Shown piece after piece: positions 26,811-35,669 of a DNA stretch of 64,000 nt (position 1 is the first letter of the stretch; every line of letters begins with the position of its first letter). The notes under the pieces were generated by a model. That model was given only the letters and a program-made list of their open reading frames with translations. It was not told where the DNA came from and did not search any database. Made by a program: the position numbers and the translations under genes. Source of the stretch: Dongia_A sp035695765 (GTDB lineage Bacteria; Pseudomonadota; Alphaproteobacteria; Dongiales; Dongiaceae). The stretch is from NCBI GenBank assembly GCA_035695765.1, contig DASRRI010000091.1:1-64000 (forward strand), in the 5' to 3' direction.

Positions 26811-27209
26811 ATGCAGCAACTATCCAACTATCTGTTCTTCACCACGGCCTGCGAAGAAGCGCTGTTGTTTTACACGCGCTGCGGCTTGGGCAGGATCATC
26901 GAGGTCAAACGCCACGGGGCTGATGGCATGCCGGTCTCCAGCGAAGCGATGCGCGGCAAGATCATGCATGCCCGGTTCGAGGGACCAGGCGTCTGCTTCT
27001 ATGCATCGGACAACGATGACGCTGAACCGATGCGCGGCTCTGCACACTTCCTCATGATGGATGACCGCGCCTAGACCGAAGCGCTGTTCGCGCGGCTGAG
27101 CGATGGCGGCCGAGTCACCACGCCCCTCGCAATCCAGCCATGGGGCGACCTCTACGGAAAATTCACTGACCGTTTCGGGGTGCAGTGGATGCTGAATTGC
27201 TCGATCTGA
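26811..27209 (+). pseudogene. VOC (PhnB/glyoxalase-like) protein with in-frame TAG
   Basis: From ATG 26811 (MQQLSNYLFFTTACEEALLFY after four codons) the frame encodes a PhnB-like vicinal-oxygen-chelate protein until a TAG at 27072-27074 (codon 88). The same frame then continues with clear family sequence (EALFARLSDGGRVTTPLAI, PWGDLYGKFTDRFGVQWML) to a TGA at 27207. A single C-to-T or G-to-T change would restore a 132-residue protein of normal length. It is either a fresh nonsense allele or a sequencing error. Confidence 0.82.
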
Positions 27210-28033
27210 TCCAGATGCAGCAAGCGCACGACGACGATCTCAGTCGGTTCGAAGCGGAAGGCGCACCGGAACTGCCGGCGGCCAAGCAAGGCCATGTGGA
27301 GCATGACGGCGCCAGCATCTGGTATGCGGTGTTCGGCTCCGGCATGCCCGTCATTCTGCTCCATGGCGGACTCGGCCATAGCGGCAATTGGGGTCATCAG
27401 GTGCCGGCGCTGATCGCGGCGGGCCATCGCGTCATCCTGATCGACAGCCGCGGCCATGGACGCAGTACGCGCGACGAGCGGCCGTTCAAGTATGAGCTGA
27501 TGGCATCCGACGTTCTCGCCGTGATGGATGAATTGCGCCTCGATAAGACCGTGCTCGTGGGCTGGAGTGACGGCGCCTGCACCGCCCTCGTGCTCGCCAT
27601 GCAGGCGCCGGAGCGCGTGGCCGGCGTGTTCTTCTTCGGCTGCAACATGGACCCCAGCGGCACCAAGGAATTCAAGTCCACGCCCGTCATCGGGCGCTGC
27701 TTCGCTCGCCACGCCAAGGATTATGCACGCCTGTCCGCCACGCCCGACGCCTTCAAGGACTTCGCTGCGGCGGTCGGCAAGATGATGGAGACCGAGCCCA
27801 ACTACGGCGCGCAGGACCTGGCGCAGATCCGCGTCCCCGTCACCATCGCGCAAGCCGAGCACGACGAGTTCATCAAGCGCGAGCACGCGGCGTATCTGGC
27901 GCGGAGCATTCCCGGCGCGGAGTTTGTAGAACTGCCCGGGGTCAGCCACTTCGCGCCGCTACAGAGGCCGGGATTGTTCAACGGGGCGATGCTTGCCTTC
28001 CTGCGGAGAACCCCGATCAACGCTGATCAATAA
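27185..28033 (+). CDS. alpha/beta hydrolase
   Basis: A 282-residue serine hydrolase. The oxyanion motif is LLHGGLGHSGNW, the nucleophile Ser lies in VGWSDGA, the acid is probably Asp in EHDEF, and the His is in GVSHFAPL. The start is uncertain: GTG 27185 overlaps the end of the VOC frame, while ATG 27215 would lie just after it. The overlap suggests that the VOC gene and hydrolase once formed an operon. The substrate is unknown. Confidence 0.82.
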   Translation: MDAELLDLIQMQQAHDDDLSRFEAEGAPELPAAKQGHVEHDGASIWYAVFGSGMPVILLHGGLGHSGNWGHQVPALIAAGHRVILIDSRGHGRSTRDERPFKYELMASDVLAVMDELRLDKTVLVGWSDGACTALVLAMQAPERVAGVFFFGCNMDPSGTKEFKSTPVIGRCFARHAKDYARLSATPDAFKDFAAAVGKMMETEPNYGAQDLAQIRVPVTIAQAEHDEFIKREHAAYLARSIPGAEFVELPGVSHFAPLQRPGLFNGAMLAFLRRTPINADQ

Positions 28034-29064
28034 CCGTCCACCTCGACGATCGCTTTGGCAAAGGCCTGCGGGGCTTCCTGGGGCAGATTGTGCCCGATGC
28101 CGCCCGTGATGATCCGGTGCGCATATCTGCCGGAGAATTTCTGGCGATACGACGTGGCGTCGATCGCATGCGGGGCACCATTGACATCGCCTTCAAGGGT
28201 GATCGTGGGGACAGTGATGATGGGACCTTCGGCCAGCCGTTTTTCGAGAGAGTCATAGTACGGCTCACCCTCGGCCAGGCTCTGCCGCCAGCGATAGTTA
28301 TGGATCACGATGCTGGCGTGGTCCGGGTTGTCGAGGGACACTGCGCTGCGATCGAACGTGGCATCGTCGAACTCCCACTTCGGCGAAGCGATCTCCCAGA
28401 TGAGCCGCGCAAAATCGCGCCGGTATTGTTCGTAGCCTGCTTGGCCACGGTCCGTGGCAAAATAGAATTGGTACCACCACCCGTACTCGGCCTTTGGCGG
28501 CAGCGGCCGCTTGTTGACCTCAAGATTGGCGATCAGATAGCCACTCACGGAGACCATGGCCTTGCAGCGCTCGGGCCAGAGGGCGGCAATGATGTTGGCC
28601 GTCCGCGCGCCCCAGTCATAGCCGGCGAGGATCGCCTTTTCGATCTTGAGCGCATCCATCAAGGCGACTATGTCGCTGGCGATCGCCGATTGCTGGCCGT
28701 TCCGGAATGTGTCCTTCGAAAGAAAGCGCGTCGCGCCGTGGCCGCGCAGATGCGGGATGATGACGCGGTAGCCATCCGACGCCAGCAGAGGAGCGACATC
28801 GACATAGCTGTGAATGTCATAGGGCCAACCATGCAGAAGAATGACCGCAGTCCCATCGTCGGGACCGGCCTCCGCGTAGCCGACATTCAGCAGGCCGGCA
28901 TCGATCTGCTTCAGCGGGCCGAACGAGGTGTTCGTCCCCGGCTTGATCGTGGGCGCGCTGGATTGTGCCTGCGCAGAACCGATGATGCCGAGCTGGGCGG
29001 CGGCGATCGTCAGAGCCGCGGCACCGAAGAAGCGGCGGCGATCATGGTCGATATGTTCGGGCAT
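28027..29064 (-). CDS. exported epoxide-hydrolase-like alpha/beta hydrolase
   Basis: A 345-residue alpha/beta hydrolase in which the nucleophile position is Asp (AGYDWGA), as in epoxide hydrolases and dehalogenases. The oxyanion motif is LLHGWPYD and the His is in GGIGHNLP. The N-terminus carries a Tat-like signal, DRRRFFGAAALTIAAAQ, ending SAQAQ. ATG 29064 is preferred over 29079 because GGGAG sits about 8 bases upstream. It is convergent with the previous hydrolase, whose stop it overlaps by a few bases. Confidence 0.85.
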   Translation of the reverse strand: MPEHIDHDRRRFFGAAALTIAAAQLGIIGSAQAQSSAPTIKPGTNTSFGPLKQIDAGLLNVGYAEAGPDDGTAVILLHGWPYDIHSYVDVAPLLASDGYRVIIPHLRGHGATRFLSKDTFRNGQQSAIASDIVALMDALKIEKAILAGYDWGARTANIIAALWPERCKAMVSVSGYLIANLEVNKRPLPPKAEYGWWYQFYFATDRGQAGYEQYRRDFARLIWEIASPKWEFDDATFDRSAVSLDNPDHASIVIHNYRWRQSLAEGEPYYDSLEKRLAEGPIITVPTITLEGDVNGAPHAIDATSYRQKFSGRYAHRIITGGIGHNLPQEAPQAFAKAIVEVDGY

Positions 29065-29102
29065 TTTGAGCGCTCCCATCGATGACTGTCGGGTGTCAAG
29101 GG

Positions 29103-29561
29103 TCAGTGATTGTCCGCATGCCGCTGCGGAACCACCAGATCGACCGTCTTGCTGTCGATGACCTTGTGGGTCGGATCCGCAAGTTGGACCAGGATCTTGT
29201 GCGGACCGGCGGGCAGTCCCTGGATGATGAGCGGTACGCCGCTGGCATCGGCCCAATGCCATGGCGCGTCGTCGACGGTGACATGCAGATGCCCGACCCT
29301 GGGCGAGACATCGAGCGCCGCCGGACCGAACACCGGCAGTATCCGCATGTGCTCGGTGCGATAGCGGATCACGACAAGCCCCCTCGCCAGTGCCTCCGGG
29401 AGCGGCGCATCAACGTGAAGCCGGGGCGCCGGCTCCGAGGCGACCGGCAGCGGCGCAGGCGCGTAACTCTCTGCGGCGGCCGCGCCGCAGGTCAATGCAA
29501 AGCTGCTCGCGGCTGCAAGCATGAGGGCGCGAAGCGATCGACGACGAACAAGCGAATTCAT
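29103..29561 (-). CDS. secreted protein of DUF6130/DUF4399-like type
   Basis: A 152-residue periplasmic protein with a signal peptide (residues 1-30, ending AAAAES). The mature part has a beta-rich domain with the pattern SPRVGHLHVTVDDAPWHW and LPAGPHKILVQLADPTHKV, which I recall from small secreted DUF6130/DUF4399-like families. The function is unknown. It lies 38 bases upstream of the exported hydrolase and may be co-transcribed with it. Confidence 0.72.
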   Translation of the reverse strand: MNSLVRRRSLRALMLAAASSFALTCGAAAAESYAPAPLPVASEPAPRLHVDAPLPEALARGLVVIRYRTEHMRILPVFGPAALDVSPRVGHLHVTVDDAPWHWADASGVPLIIQGLPAGPHKILVQLADPTHKVIDSKTVDLVVPQRHADNH

Positions 29562-29634
29562 GAAGACACCATTTGATTTGCGTTGAACGATACGCGGCAG
29601 CCTGCCCGGCGATTCGGGCAGGCCAGTGTCAGGA

Positions 29635-30036
29635 TCAGATCACGTTGGTCGAAACCTCGATGTTGCCGTGGATCGCTTTGGAGTACGGGCAGATCCCGTG
29701 CGCCGCCTTGGCCAGCGTCTGCGCGACCGCGCGGTCCACCCCCGTCAGGCTGACGTTGAGTCGCGCCCGCAGAAAGTATGAATCGCCGGCGCGGTTCAGA
29801 TCGATCTCGGCATCGACAGCTGGAGAGGCCGGGAGGACGATCTTCCTCTGGGCGGCGGCGAGCTCGATCGCGCCGATGTAGCAGGCCGACCAGGCGGCGG
29901 CGAAGAGCTGCTCGGCGGCCGGATGCGGCTGCGGCAGCTTGACGTCGACAAAACCGTCGCTGCTGCGCGCGGCGCCGTCACGGCCACCCGTGGTGTGGGT
30001 CCGACCGGTGAAGAGGACTTTTGCGGTGGTGGTCAT
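29635..30036 (-). CDS. ohr: organic hydroperoxide resistance protein Ohr
   Basis: A 133-residue thiol peroxidase that reduces organic and fatty-acid hydroperoxides using lipoylated partners. The two redox cysteines are present: Cys52 in AAAWSACYIGAIELAA and Cys116 in AHGICPYSKAIHGN. The length is typical for Ohr/OsmC. It is divergent from ohrR with two OhrR-type operators between, so it should be induced by organic peroxides. Confidence 0.95.
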   Translation of the reverse strand: MTTTAKVLFTGRTHTTGGRDGAARSSDGFVDVKLPQPHPAAEQLFAAAWSACYIGAIELAAAQRKIVLPASPAVDAEIDLNRAGDSYFLRARLNVSLTGVDRAVAQTLAKAAHGICPYSKAIHGNIEVSTNVI

Positions 30037-30073
30037 GGCAGGTTTCCTTCTCGAATGTGACCGTTGTTTACGG

Positions 30074-30142
30074 ATACGATTAAATCGTATGCGATTAATG
30101 TAGGAGGCCCACCTCGATTGTCAAGCTTGCGATTTAATCGCA
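30074..30142. promoter_or_regulatory. two OhrR-type operators between ohr and ohrR
   Basis: The first site, ATACGATTAAATCGTAT (30074-30090), has 8-bp arms around a central A. The second, TGCGATTTAATCGCA (30128-30142), has 7-bp arms. Both closely resemble the published OhrR box of Bacillus subtilis (TACAATTAAATTGTA), with CG for CA. One lies nearer ohr, the other nearer ohrR, so both genes are probably repressed. Confidence 0.85.
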
Positions 30143-30196
30143 TCCGATCTATCTATAATCCGAGAGATCAAGTTTTCGTTTGAGGAATAACGTCCC

Positions 30197-30658
30197 ATGA
30201 AATCCAAAGATGCGAAGGGTCCCGCCAGTCCGAAGCTCGCCGACTTCCTGTGCTTTGCGATCTATTCGGCCAATCTTGCCTATGGCCGAGCCTACAAGCC
30301 GATCCTCGAGGAGCTCGGCCTAACCTACACGCAATACATCGCGATCGTGGCGCTGTGGGAGGAGGACAACCAGACCGTCAGCGCCCTCGGCGAGAAGCTG
30401 TTCCTCGAATCCAACACACTGACGCCGATCCTGAAGAAGCTCGAGGCAATGGGCTATCTCCGCCGGCAGCGCGATCCCGCGGACGAGCGCCAGGTCCTGG
30501 TCAGCCTGACCGATGCCGGCCGCCGCTTGCGGGAGAAGGGCCTGGGCATGAATCTCGTGCAAGCATCCGGCCTGACGCCGGACGAGTTCCGCAAGATGCA
30601 GAAGGGAGTGGTCACGCTGCGCAACAATCTCATCAAGGCGCGCGGGGGTGAGGGATAA
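30197..30658 (+). CDS. ohrR: organic-peroxide sensing regulator OhrR
   Basis: A 153-residue MarR-family repressor. The peroxide-sensing cysteine is Cys19 in LADFLCFAIYSANLAYGRAYKP, the normal OhrR context. The recognition helix region is LGEKLFLESNTLTPILKKLEAMGYL and the wing is RDPADERQVLVSLT. It is divergent from ohr with operators in the gap. Oxidation of Cys19 should release DNA. Confidence 0.93.
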   Translation: MKSKDAKGPASPKLADFLCFAIYSANLAYGRAYKPILEELGLTYTQYIAIVALWEEDNQTVSALGEKLFLESNTLTPILKKLEAMGYLRRQRDPADERQVLVSLTDAGRRLREKGLGMNLVQASGLTPDEFRKMQKGVVTLRNNLIKARGGEG

Positions 30659-30859
30659 TAGCCAAATACTACGCCGACATCTTATGCAGGTCGCCTTCGT
30701 CGCCTGCTCAGCGCAACCGCGTAGTCCTTCCAAAACCTACCTCAATCGACCTAGCGTCACCGCTCCTTTGACATTGCGCGCATAAGTTGCCCAAATGTGA
30801 GAGTTGGCGCAAGTCTTCGCGCGCCTCTGCTCAATAAGAAAACACGGGGGAAGCATGTC

Positions 30860-32026
30860 ATGGAGCTGATGAAGATCGATCCGCGTCCGGATCTGGAGCG
30901 ATGCCTCACGCGCCGCGGCATGTCCTGGTTCGCGGGCCCGCAGGAACCGACCTGGTTCGAGCACAAGGCCTATGTCTTCACCGCCCCCGAGATCGCGCGC
31001 CTGCGTTCGGGTGCCGATGAGATCCTCGCCATGATCCCGGACGCCGTCGAGCGGATGATCGGTGATCGCAAGATGCTGGACCGGCTCGGAATCCCCGAGG
31101 ACGTGCGAGCCTATCTTCGGACTACCTGAGAGCGGCAGGATCCCGACTTCTACGGCCGCATGGATTTCGGCTGGGATTTTTCCTCCGACCCGAAGCTCTA
31201 TGAATACAACGCCGATACCTCCGCCTGCCTGTGGGAGGGCTGCATCGTGGGGCCGGAATGGTGGGGCGAGCGGGGCGTGTCCCAGTTCCCCGACGGCGCG
31301 CGCATGTGGAACGACATCTCTTCCGAACTCGCCCGCGCCTTCCGCGAAGTCGCCTTGCCGGGCGGCGCCATCATCTTCACGAGCCCGCGCAACAACGACG
31401 AACGCATGAAGGGCGCGCTCGCCATGGCGCGCGCAGCCAAGTGCGCGCAGTACGCGACGCACTTCGCCTTCATGGAAGACCTCGCGATCGATGGTCTCTA
31501 TGCCACCGACCTGTCGGGGAATCAGGCGCGGATCCTCTTCAAGGTCTATTGGGCGTGGGAGCGGATGATGCATATGCCGATCGGCAAGGCGCTGGCGGCA
31601 AGCTCCATCGTCTGCATCGAGCCGTTCTGGAAGATCCTGCTGCAGAACAAGCTGTTTCCGGCCGTGCTGTGGGATCTGTGCCCGGATCATCCAAACCTGC
31701 TGCCGACCTATGCCGAGGACGACCCGCGCGCCGCGCGTCTCGGCAATTGCGGCTTTGCGCGCAAGCCCGTGTTCGGGCGCGAGGGCAGCAACGTCGAGCT
31801 GACCTTCGGCGATGGCAGAACGGAAATCACCAGCGGGCCATATGGAGCGGCCGGCTGGGTGCGCCAGAAACTCCATGCGATTCCCGACGTCGAAGGCCGG
31901 CATCCGATGATGGGCGTGTGGACGGTCCGCGGCCGGAGCTGCGGACTTCTCATCCGCGAAAGCACTGGCCTCATCACCCGCAACGAATCTCCGGTGGTTC
32001 CCAATGTCGTTCTCCCCGGGGCGTGA
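30860..32026 (+). pseudogene. glutathionylspermidine synthase-like gene with in-frame TGA
   Basis: ATG 30860 opens a frame typical of the glutathionylspermidine synthase/YgiC-YjfC ATP-grasp family (SWFAGPQEPTWFEHKAYVF). A TGA at 31127-31129 (codon 90) interrupts it, and the same frame continues with strong family sequence: ERQDPDFYGRMDFGWDF, the YNADTSACLWEG core, and a C-terminal ATP-grasp end. The stop lies where relatives of the family often have Trp, so TGG-to-TGA would explain it. Total length without the stop is 388 residues, normal for the family. Confidence 0.8.
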
Positions 32027-33203
32027 TCAACGGCGAGCCCGCCTCGGCTTGGTGCTGGCGCTCGTTTCGGTCGGACTGTTCGCCATCTCGCCGACCCTGG
32101 CCCGCCTCTCCTACCAAGCGGGCGCGGGCCCACTCAGCGCCAATGTCGTTCGCGGCTTCCTGCTGTTCTCTTTGTTCGCCGTCGTCCTCCTTCTCCGTCC
32201 TCGACCCAGGACCGAGATGCGCGAAGGATGGGGATCGCGCCGCCCGAGGCTCGTTGCCGCGGTTCTTGGTCTTTCCTATGCCGCATTCGCCTGGATCTAT
32301 CAGGCGGCCATTTTCGAGGTGGGCGCCGGACCATCGCTGGTCGCCGCCAACGCCAGCGCGATCCTGGTGGTTCTGTGGCAGGCGCGGCCCTTCCGGGCTT
32401 GCAAATCCCCTCATCCCGCGGGCATGCCGGAGCTTGCTGCGGCGCTCGTCACCGTGACCGGCGTCTATCTCCTGGCGGCGGACAGCCATGCGAGCGCGCG
32501 GAGCCTGATCTACTGCTTCCTCATCATGGTCGGTTGTTGCGTGATGACAATCACCACCGAATGGGCGGCCGAAGTCGGCGTGACCTTCGCCCAGCGCGGG
32601 CGCGCGATTGGCCTTGGCATGCTGTTGCTCGTCATCCCACTCGCTCTTGGATACCAGGAGATTCCCATCGAGCCGTCTCAGCGGGCAGCTACGGAGTGGT
32701 GGGCCCTCACGCTGCCGGATGGCGCGCTCGGCTGGTACGCATTCCTCGGCTCTGCCGTCACCATGATCGGAGCCATCAGCCTCTATAGCGCGGCCATCGG
32801 CCATATCGGCGCCGTGCGCGTGTCGCTGATCGCCAATGCCGAGCCGGCCCTTGGCCTCGCCATTGCCTGGATCGGAGCCGGAGAGGAGCTCGGCGTCCTC
32901 GGAGTCCTGGGCGGCGTCCTGGCTTCGGCCGGCCTCGTCAATTGGCGCTGGATCGCGGAATTGACGATGGGCGCGCTGTACTCAGGCCCACTCGGTCGTG
33001 CCCGGCGCGAGAGAGCAATACCGGTCGCCCTCCAATCCGGGTTCTGCGATCGGTTGAAGTCGGCACGCTTCAGCCTTTGGCCGCTCTTCCGCCGGTCGAT
33101 GAATCGGCGAGTTGCTCCGCACAAGCATCCCGAACGCACCCGCGCAGCCACCGATGCGCTGGATCGGCATCCAGCCGCGGGTGCCAGAGCAATGAAACCG
33201 TGA
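32004..33203 (+). CDS. EamA/DMT-type transporter with unusual C-terminal extension
   Basis: A membrane protein of 399 residues with about ten transmembrane helices in residues 12-310, in two EamA repeats, as in drug/metabolite exporters. The normal domain ends near residue 315 (ASAGLVNWRW). The remaining 80 residues are basic, lack helices and overlap the 3' end of the convergent LysR gene by 134 bases, so the original stop was probably lost. The gene overlaps the end of the synthetase-like pseudogene by 23 bases, suggesting a former operon. Confidence 0.78.
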   Translation: MSFSPGRDQRRARLGLVLALVSVGLFAISPTLARLSYQAGAGPLSANVVRGFLLFSLFAVVLLLRPRPRTEMREGWGSRRPRLVAAVLGLSYAAFAWIYQAAIFEVGAGPSLVAANASAILVVLWQARPFRACKSPHPAGMPELAAALVTVTGVYLLAADSHASARSLIYCFLIMVGCCVMTITTEWAAEVGVTFAQRGRAIGLGMLLLVIPLALGYQEIPIEPSQRAATEWWALTLPDGALGWYAFLGSAVTMIGAISLYSAAIGHIGAVRVSLIANAEPALGLAIAWIGAGEELGVLGVLGGVLASAGLVNWRWIAELTMGALYSGPLGRARRERAIPVALQSGFCDRLKSARFSLWPLFRRSMNRRVAPHKHPERTRAATDALDRHPAAGARAMKP

Positions 33204-34008
33204 TCTCCGGCATGGAGACCGGAAGAGGAAAACTATGCATTCCGGCGCGCAGGTTTCCGGTGTGCCGTGCGGGAACGCTGGCGATCAGGTCGGAGGCCCG
33301 CGCCAGGGCCAGCGCGGTCGAAAAGCCCGCGACAATCGTGACAACCTCGCGCTCCAGCCCAAGGGGCTCCAAGGCTTCGTCGATATCAATCGGCCCCTTA
33401 TCGAGACCCCGCCGCGAGATCAGGATGTGCCTGCCGGCTGCATAGCGGGCGGGCGTGATCTCGCCCTGGCTGAGCGGGTGCCCCATGCGCACGACGCCGA
33501 TGAACCGGTCTCGGAACAAGGCCTGCGTGCGCACCTCCGGGCCAGTCGCCGCCCCCACAACGCCGGTTTCCAAATCGACGGTCCCATCGCGCAGCGGGGC
33601 GCTGTCTTTGTTCGTCTTCTGCACGAAGTGCAGCCGCACGCCCGGCGCTTCCGCACCGACGCGGGCAATGAGGTCCGGCCCGAAGTTTTCCACAAAGCCA
33701 TCGCTGGTCCGCATTGTGAACGTACGAACGAGTTGTTTGAGATTGTGCGTCTCCGCAGGGCGGAGCACAGCTCCTCCGTCTTGCACGAGCTGGCTGACCC
33801 GCTCGCGGAGTTCGAGCGCTCGGGGAGTGGGAACCAGACCGCGTCCGGCCCGGACCAGGAGCGGATCGCCGGTCGCCGCACGCAGCCGCGCCAGCGCCCG
33901 GCTCATCGCCGATGAGCTGAGCCGCAACCGTCGGGCTGCGCGCGCAACACTGCCTTCCGCGAGCAGAACATCAAGGGTAACGAGCAGGTTGAGATCGGGC
34001 CGTGACAT
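33070..34008 (-). CDS. LysR-family transcriptional regulator
   Basis: A 312-residue LTTR. The N-terminal HTH (LNLLVTLDVLLAEGSVARAARRLRLSSSAMSRALARLR) is followed by an inducer-binding domain (residues of about 95-300). It is divergent from the MFS exporter gene 142 bases away, which is its likely target. Confidence 0.92.
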   Translation of the reverse strand: MSRPDLNLLVTLDVLLAEGSVARAARRLRLSSSAMSRALARLRAATGDPLLVRAGRGLVPTPRALELRERVSQLVQDGGAVLRPAETHNLKQLVRTFTMRTSDGFVENFGPDLIARVGAEAPGVRLHFVQKTNKDSAPLRDGTVDLETGVVGAATGPEVRTQALFRDRFIGVVRMGHPLSQGEITPARYAAGRHILISRRGLDKGPIDIDEALEPLGLEREVVTIVAGFSTALALARASDLIASVPARHTGNLRAGMHSFPLPVSMPEITVSLLWHPRLDADPAHRWLRGCVRDACAEQLADSSTGGRAAKG

Positions 34009-34150
34009 GCACCGACCATAGCACAGTTTGATCGAGATATGGCGTCAAACGCACGAATAAAGTGCAAATGATGCGTGTTCCGCCATGTCAGGCCAGGGAC
34101 TACGTTTCTGACAGCTCCGTTTCCGGAGTCCCCAGGAAAAGGAGTTCATA

Positions 34151-35632
34151 TTGAAACCAATCATGACAGGACGGGACGAGGCGGTCGCTGGAGGTGCTGA
34201 GCGGACACCTTCGGTTCGGTGGGCACTCGCCAGCCTTTCGCTATCCATGTTGCTGTCCTCCCTCGGCACCAGCATCGCCAACGTTGCCTTGCCGACATTG
34301 GCCCAGGCGTTCACCGCCTCCTTTCAAGAAGTCCAGTGGATCGTCCTCGCTTATCTCCTCGCGATCACCACCCTCATCGTCAGCGTCGGACGGCTCGGTG
34401 ACATCACCGGCCGCCGACGGCTGCTGCTGGCGGGAATCCTCTTGTTCACGGTCGCCTCGGCGTTGAGCGGCGTCGCGCCCACGCTCTGGCTGCTGATCGC
34501 CGCCCGCGCTGCGCAGGGCCTTGGAGCTGCCATCATGATGGCCCTCGCCATCGCGTTTGTGGGTGAGACCGTGCCGAAAGCAAAGACCGGTAGCGCCATG
34601 GGCTTGCTCGGAACGACGTCCGCGATTGGCACCGCTCTCGGTCCATCGCTCGGCGGTGCTTTGATCGCCGGACCCGGTTGGCGGGCAATCTTTCTCATCA
34701 TGGTACCGCTGGGTGTTGTGGCCTTTCTCCTGGCGCATCGCTACCTGCCCGTTGATCGCCACGGGCCGAAGGGTGATCGGACCGGCTTCGACAGTTTGGG
34801 CACGCTGCTGCTTGCTCTGACGCTTGCGGCTTATGCTCTCGCTATGACGGCGGGAGGCGGTCATTTCGGTCGGCTCAACATGGGCCTGCTGTTGGCCGCT
34901 GTCCTTGGAGGCAGCGTCTTTGTGCTTGCGGAGGCGAGAGTGGCATCGCCACTGATCCAATTGGCGGTGTTTCGCAATGCGGTGTTGAGTGCCAGCCTAG
35001 CCATGAACGCGCTCGTCTCGACGGTGATGATGGCAACGCTGGTGGTCGGGCCGTTCTACCTCTCCCGCGCGCTCGGGCTGGGCGAGGCCCTTGTTGGGAT
35101 CATCATGTCGACCGGCCCAATAATCTCCGCACTGAGCGGTGTCCCGGCTGGTCGCATCGTCGACCGGTTGGGCGCGCCATTCGCGGTGATCACTGGGCTC
35201 ATCGCAATGGCGGCTGGTTCAATTGCACTATCCGTGCTTCCGGCGATCTTCGGCATTGCGGGCTACATTGCTGCAATCGCCCTCCTGACCCCGGGCTATC
35301 AACTGTTCCAGGCAGCCAACAACACTGCCGTCATGATCGATGTCCATCCTGACCAGCGGGGCGTCATTTCCGGCATGCTCAACCTGTCGCGCAATCTCGG
35401 GCTCATCACCGGTGCATCCGTCATGGGTGCCGTATTCGCGCTCGCGTCGGCGGCGATCGACATCACGACGGCGCATCCAGACGCTATTGCCACCGGCATG
35501 CGGATCACGTTCGCGGTGGCGGCGACACTGATCGTCGGCGCGCTCGCCGTCGCGATTGGAAGCCGTGCTCTCGCAGCACGCCCATCGCTCCCTGGAGGCG
35601 CGTCACGACGCGAGCCCGGCACCAGCAGGTGA
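34151..35632 (+). CDS. MFS drug-efflux transporter (DHA2 type)
   Basis: A 493-residue inner-membrane exporter with 14 predicted helices. Motif A is GRLGDITGRRRLLLAG and motif C lies in LGPSLGGAL, the pattern of the DHA2 (EmrB/QacA) group. It begins with TTG at 34151, preceded by AAAAGGAG at 34137-34144; an ATG at 34163 is a weaker alternative. Its neighbour is a divergent LysR regulator. Confidence 0.9.
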   Translation: MKPIMTGRDEAVAGGAERTPSVRWALASLSLSMLLSSLGTSIANVALPTLAQAFTASFQEVQWIVLAYLLAITTLIVSVGRLGDITGRRRLLLAGILLFTVASALSGVAPTLWLLIAARAAQGLGAAIMMALAIAFVGETVPKAKTGSAMGLLGTTSAIGTALGPSLGGALIAGPGWRAIFLIMVPLGVVAFLLAHRYLPVDRHGPKGDRTGFDSLGTLLLALTLAAYALAMTAGGGHFGRLNMGLLLAAVLGGSVFVLAEARVASPLIQLAVFRNAVLSASLAMNALVSTVMMATLVVGPFYLSRALGLGEALVGIIMSTGPIISALSGVPAGRIVDRLGAPFAVITGLIAMAAGSIALSVLPAIFGIAGYIAAIALLTPGYQLFQAANNTAVMIDVHPDQRGVISGMLNLSRNLGLITGASVMGAVFALASAAIDITTAHPDAIATGMRITFAVAATLIVGALAVAIGSRALAARPSLPGGASRREPGTSR

Positions 35633-35669
35633 CGTCCAATCGTAGTAGCCTGAGGCTGCGCTGCTCCTT

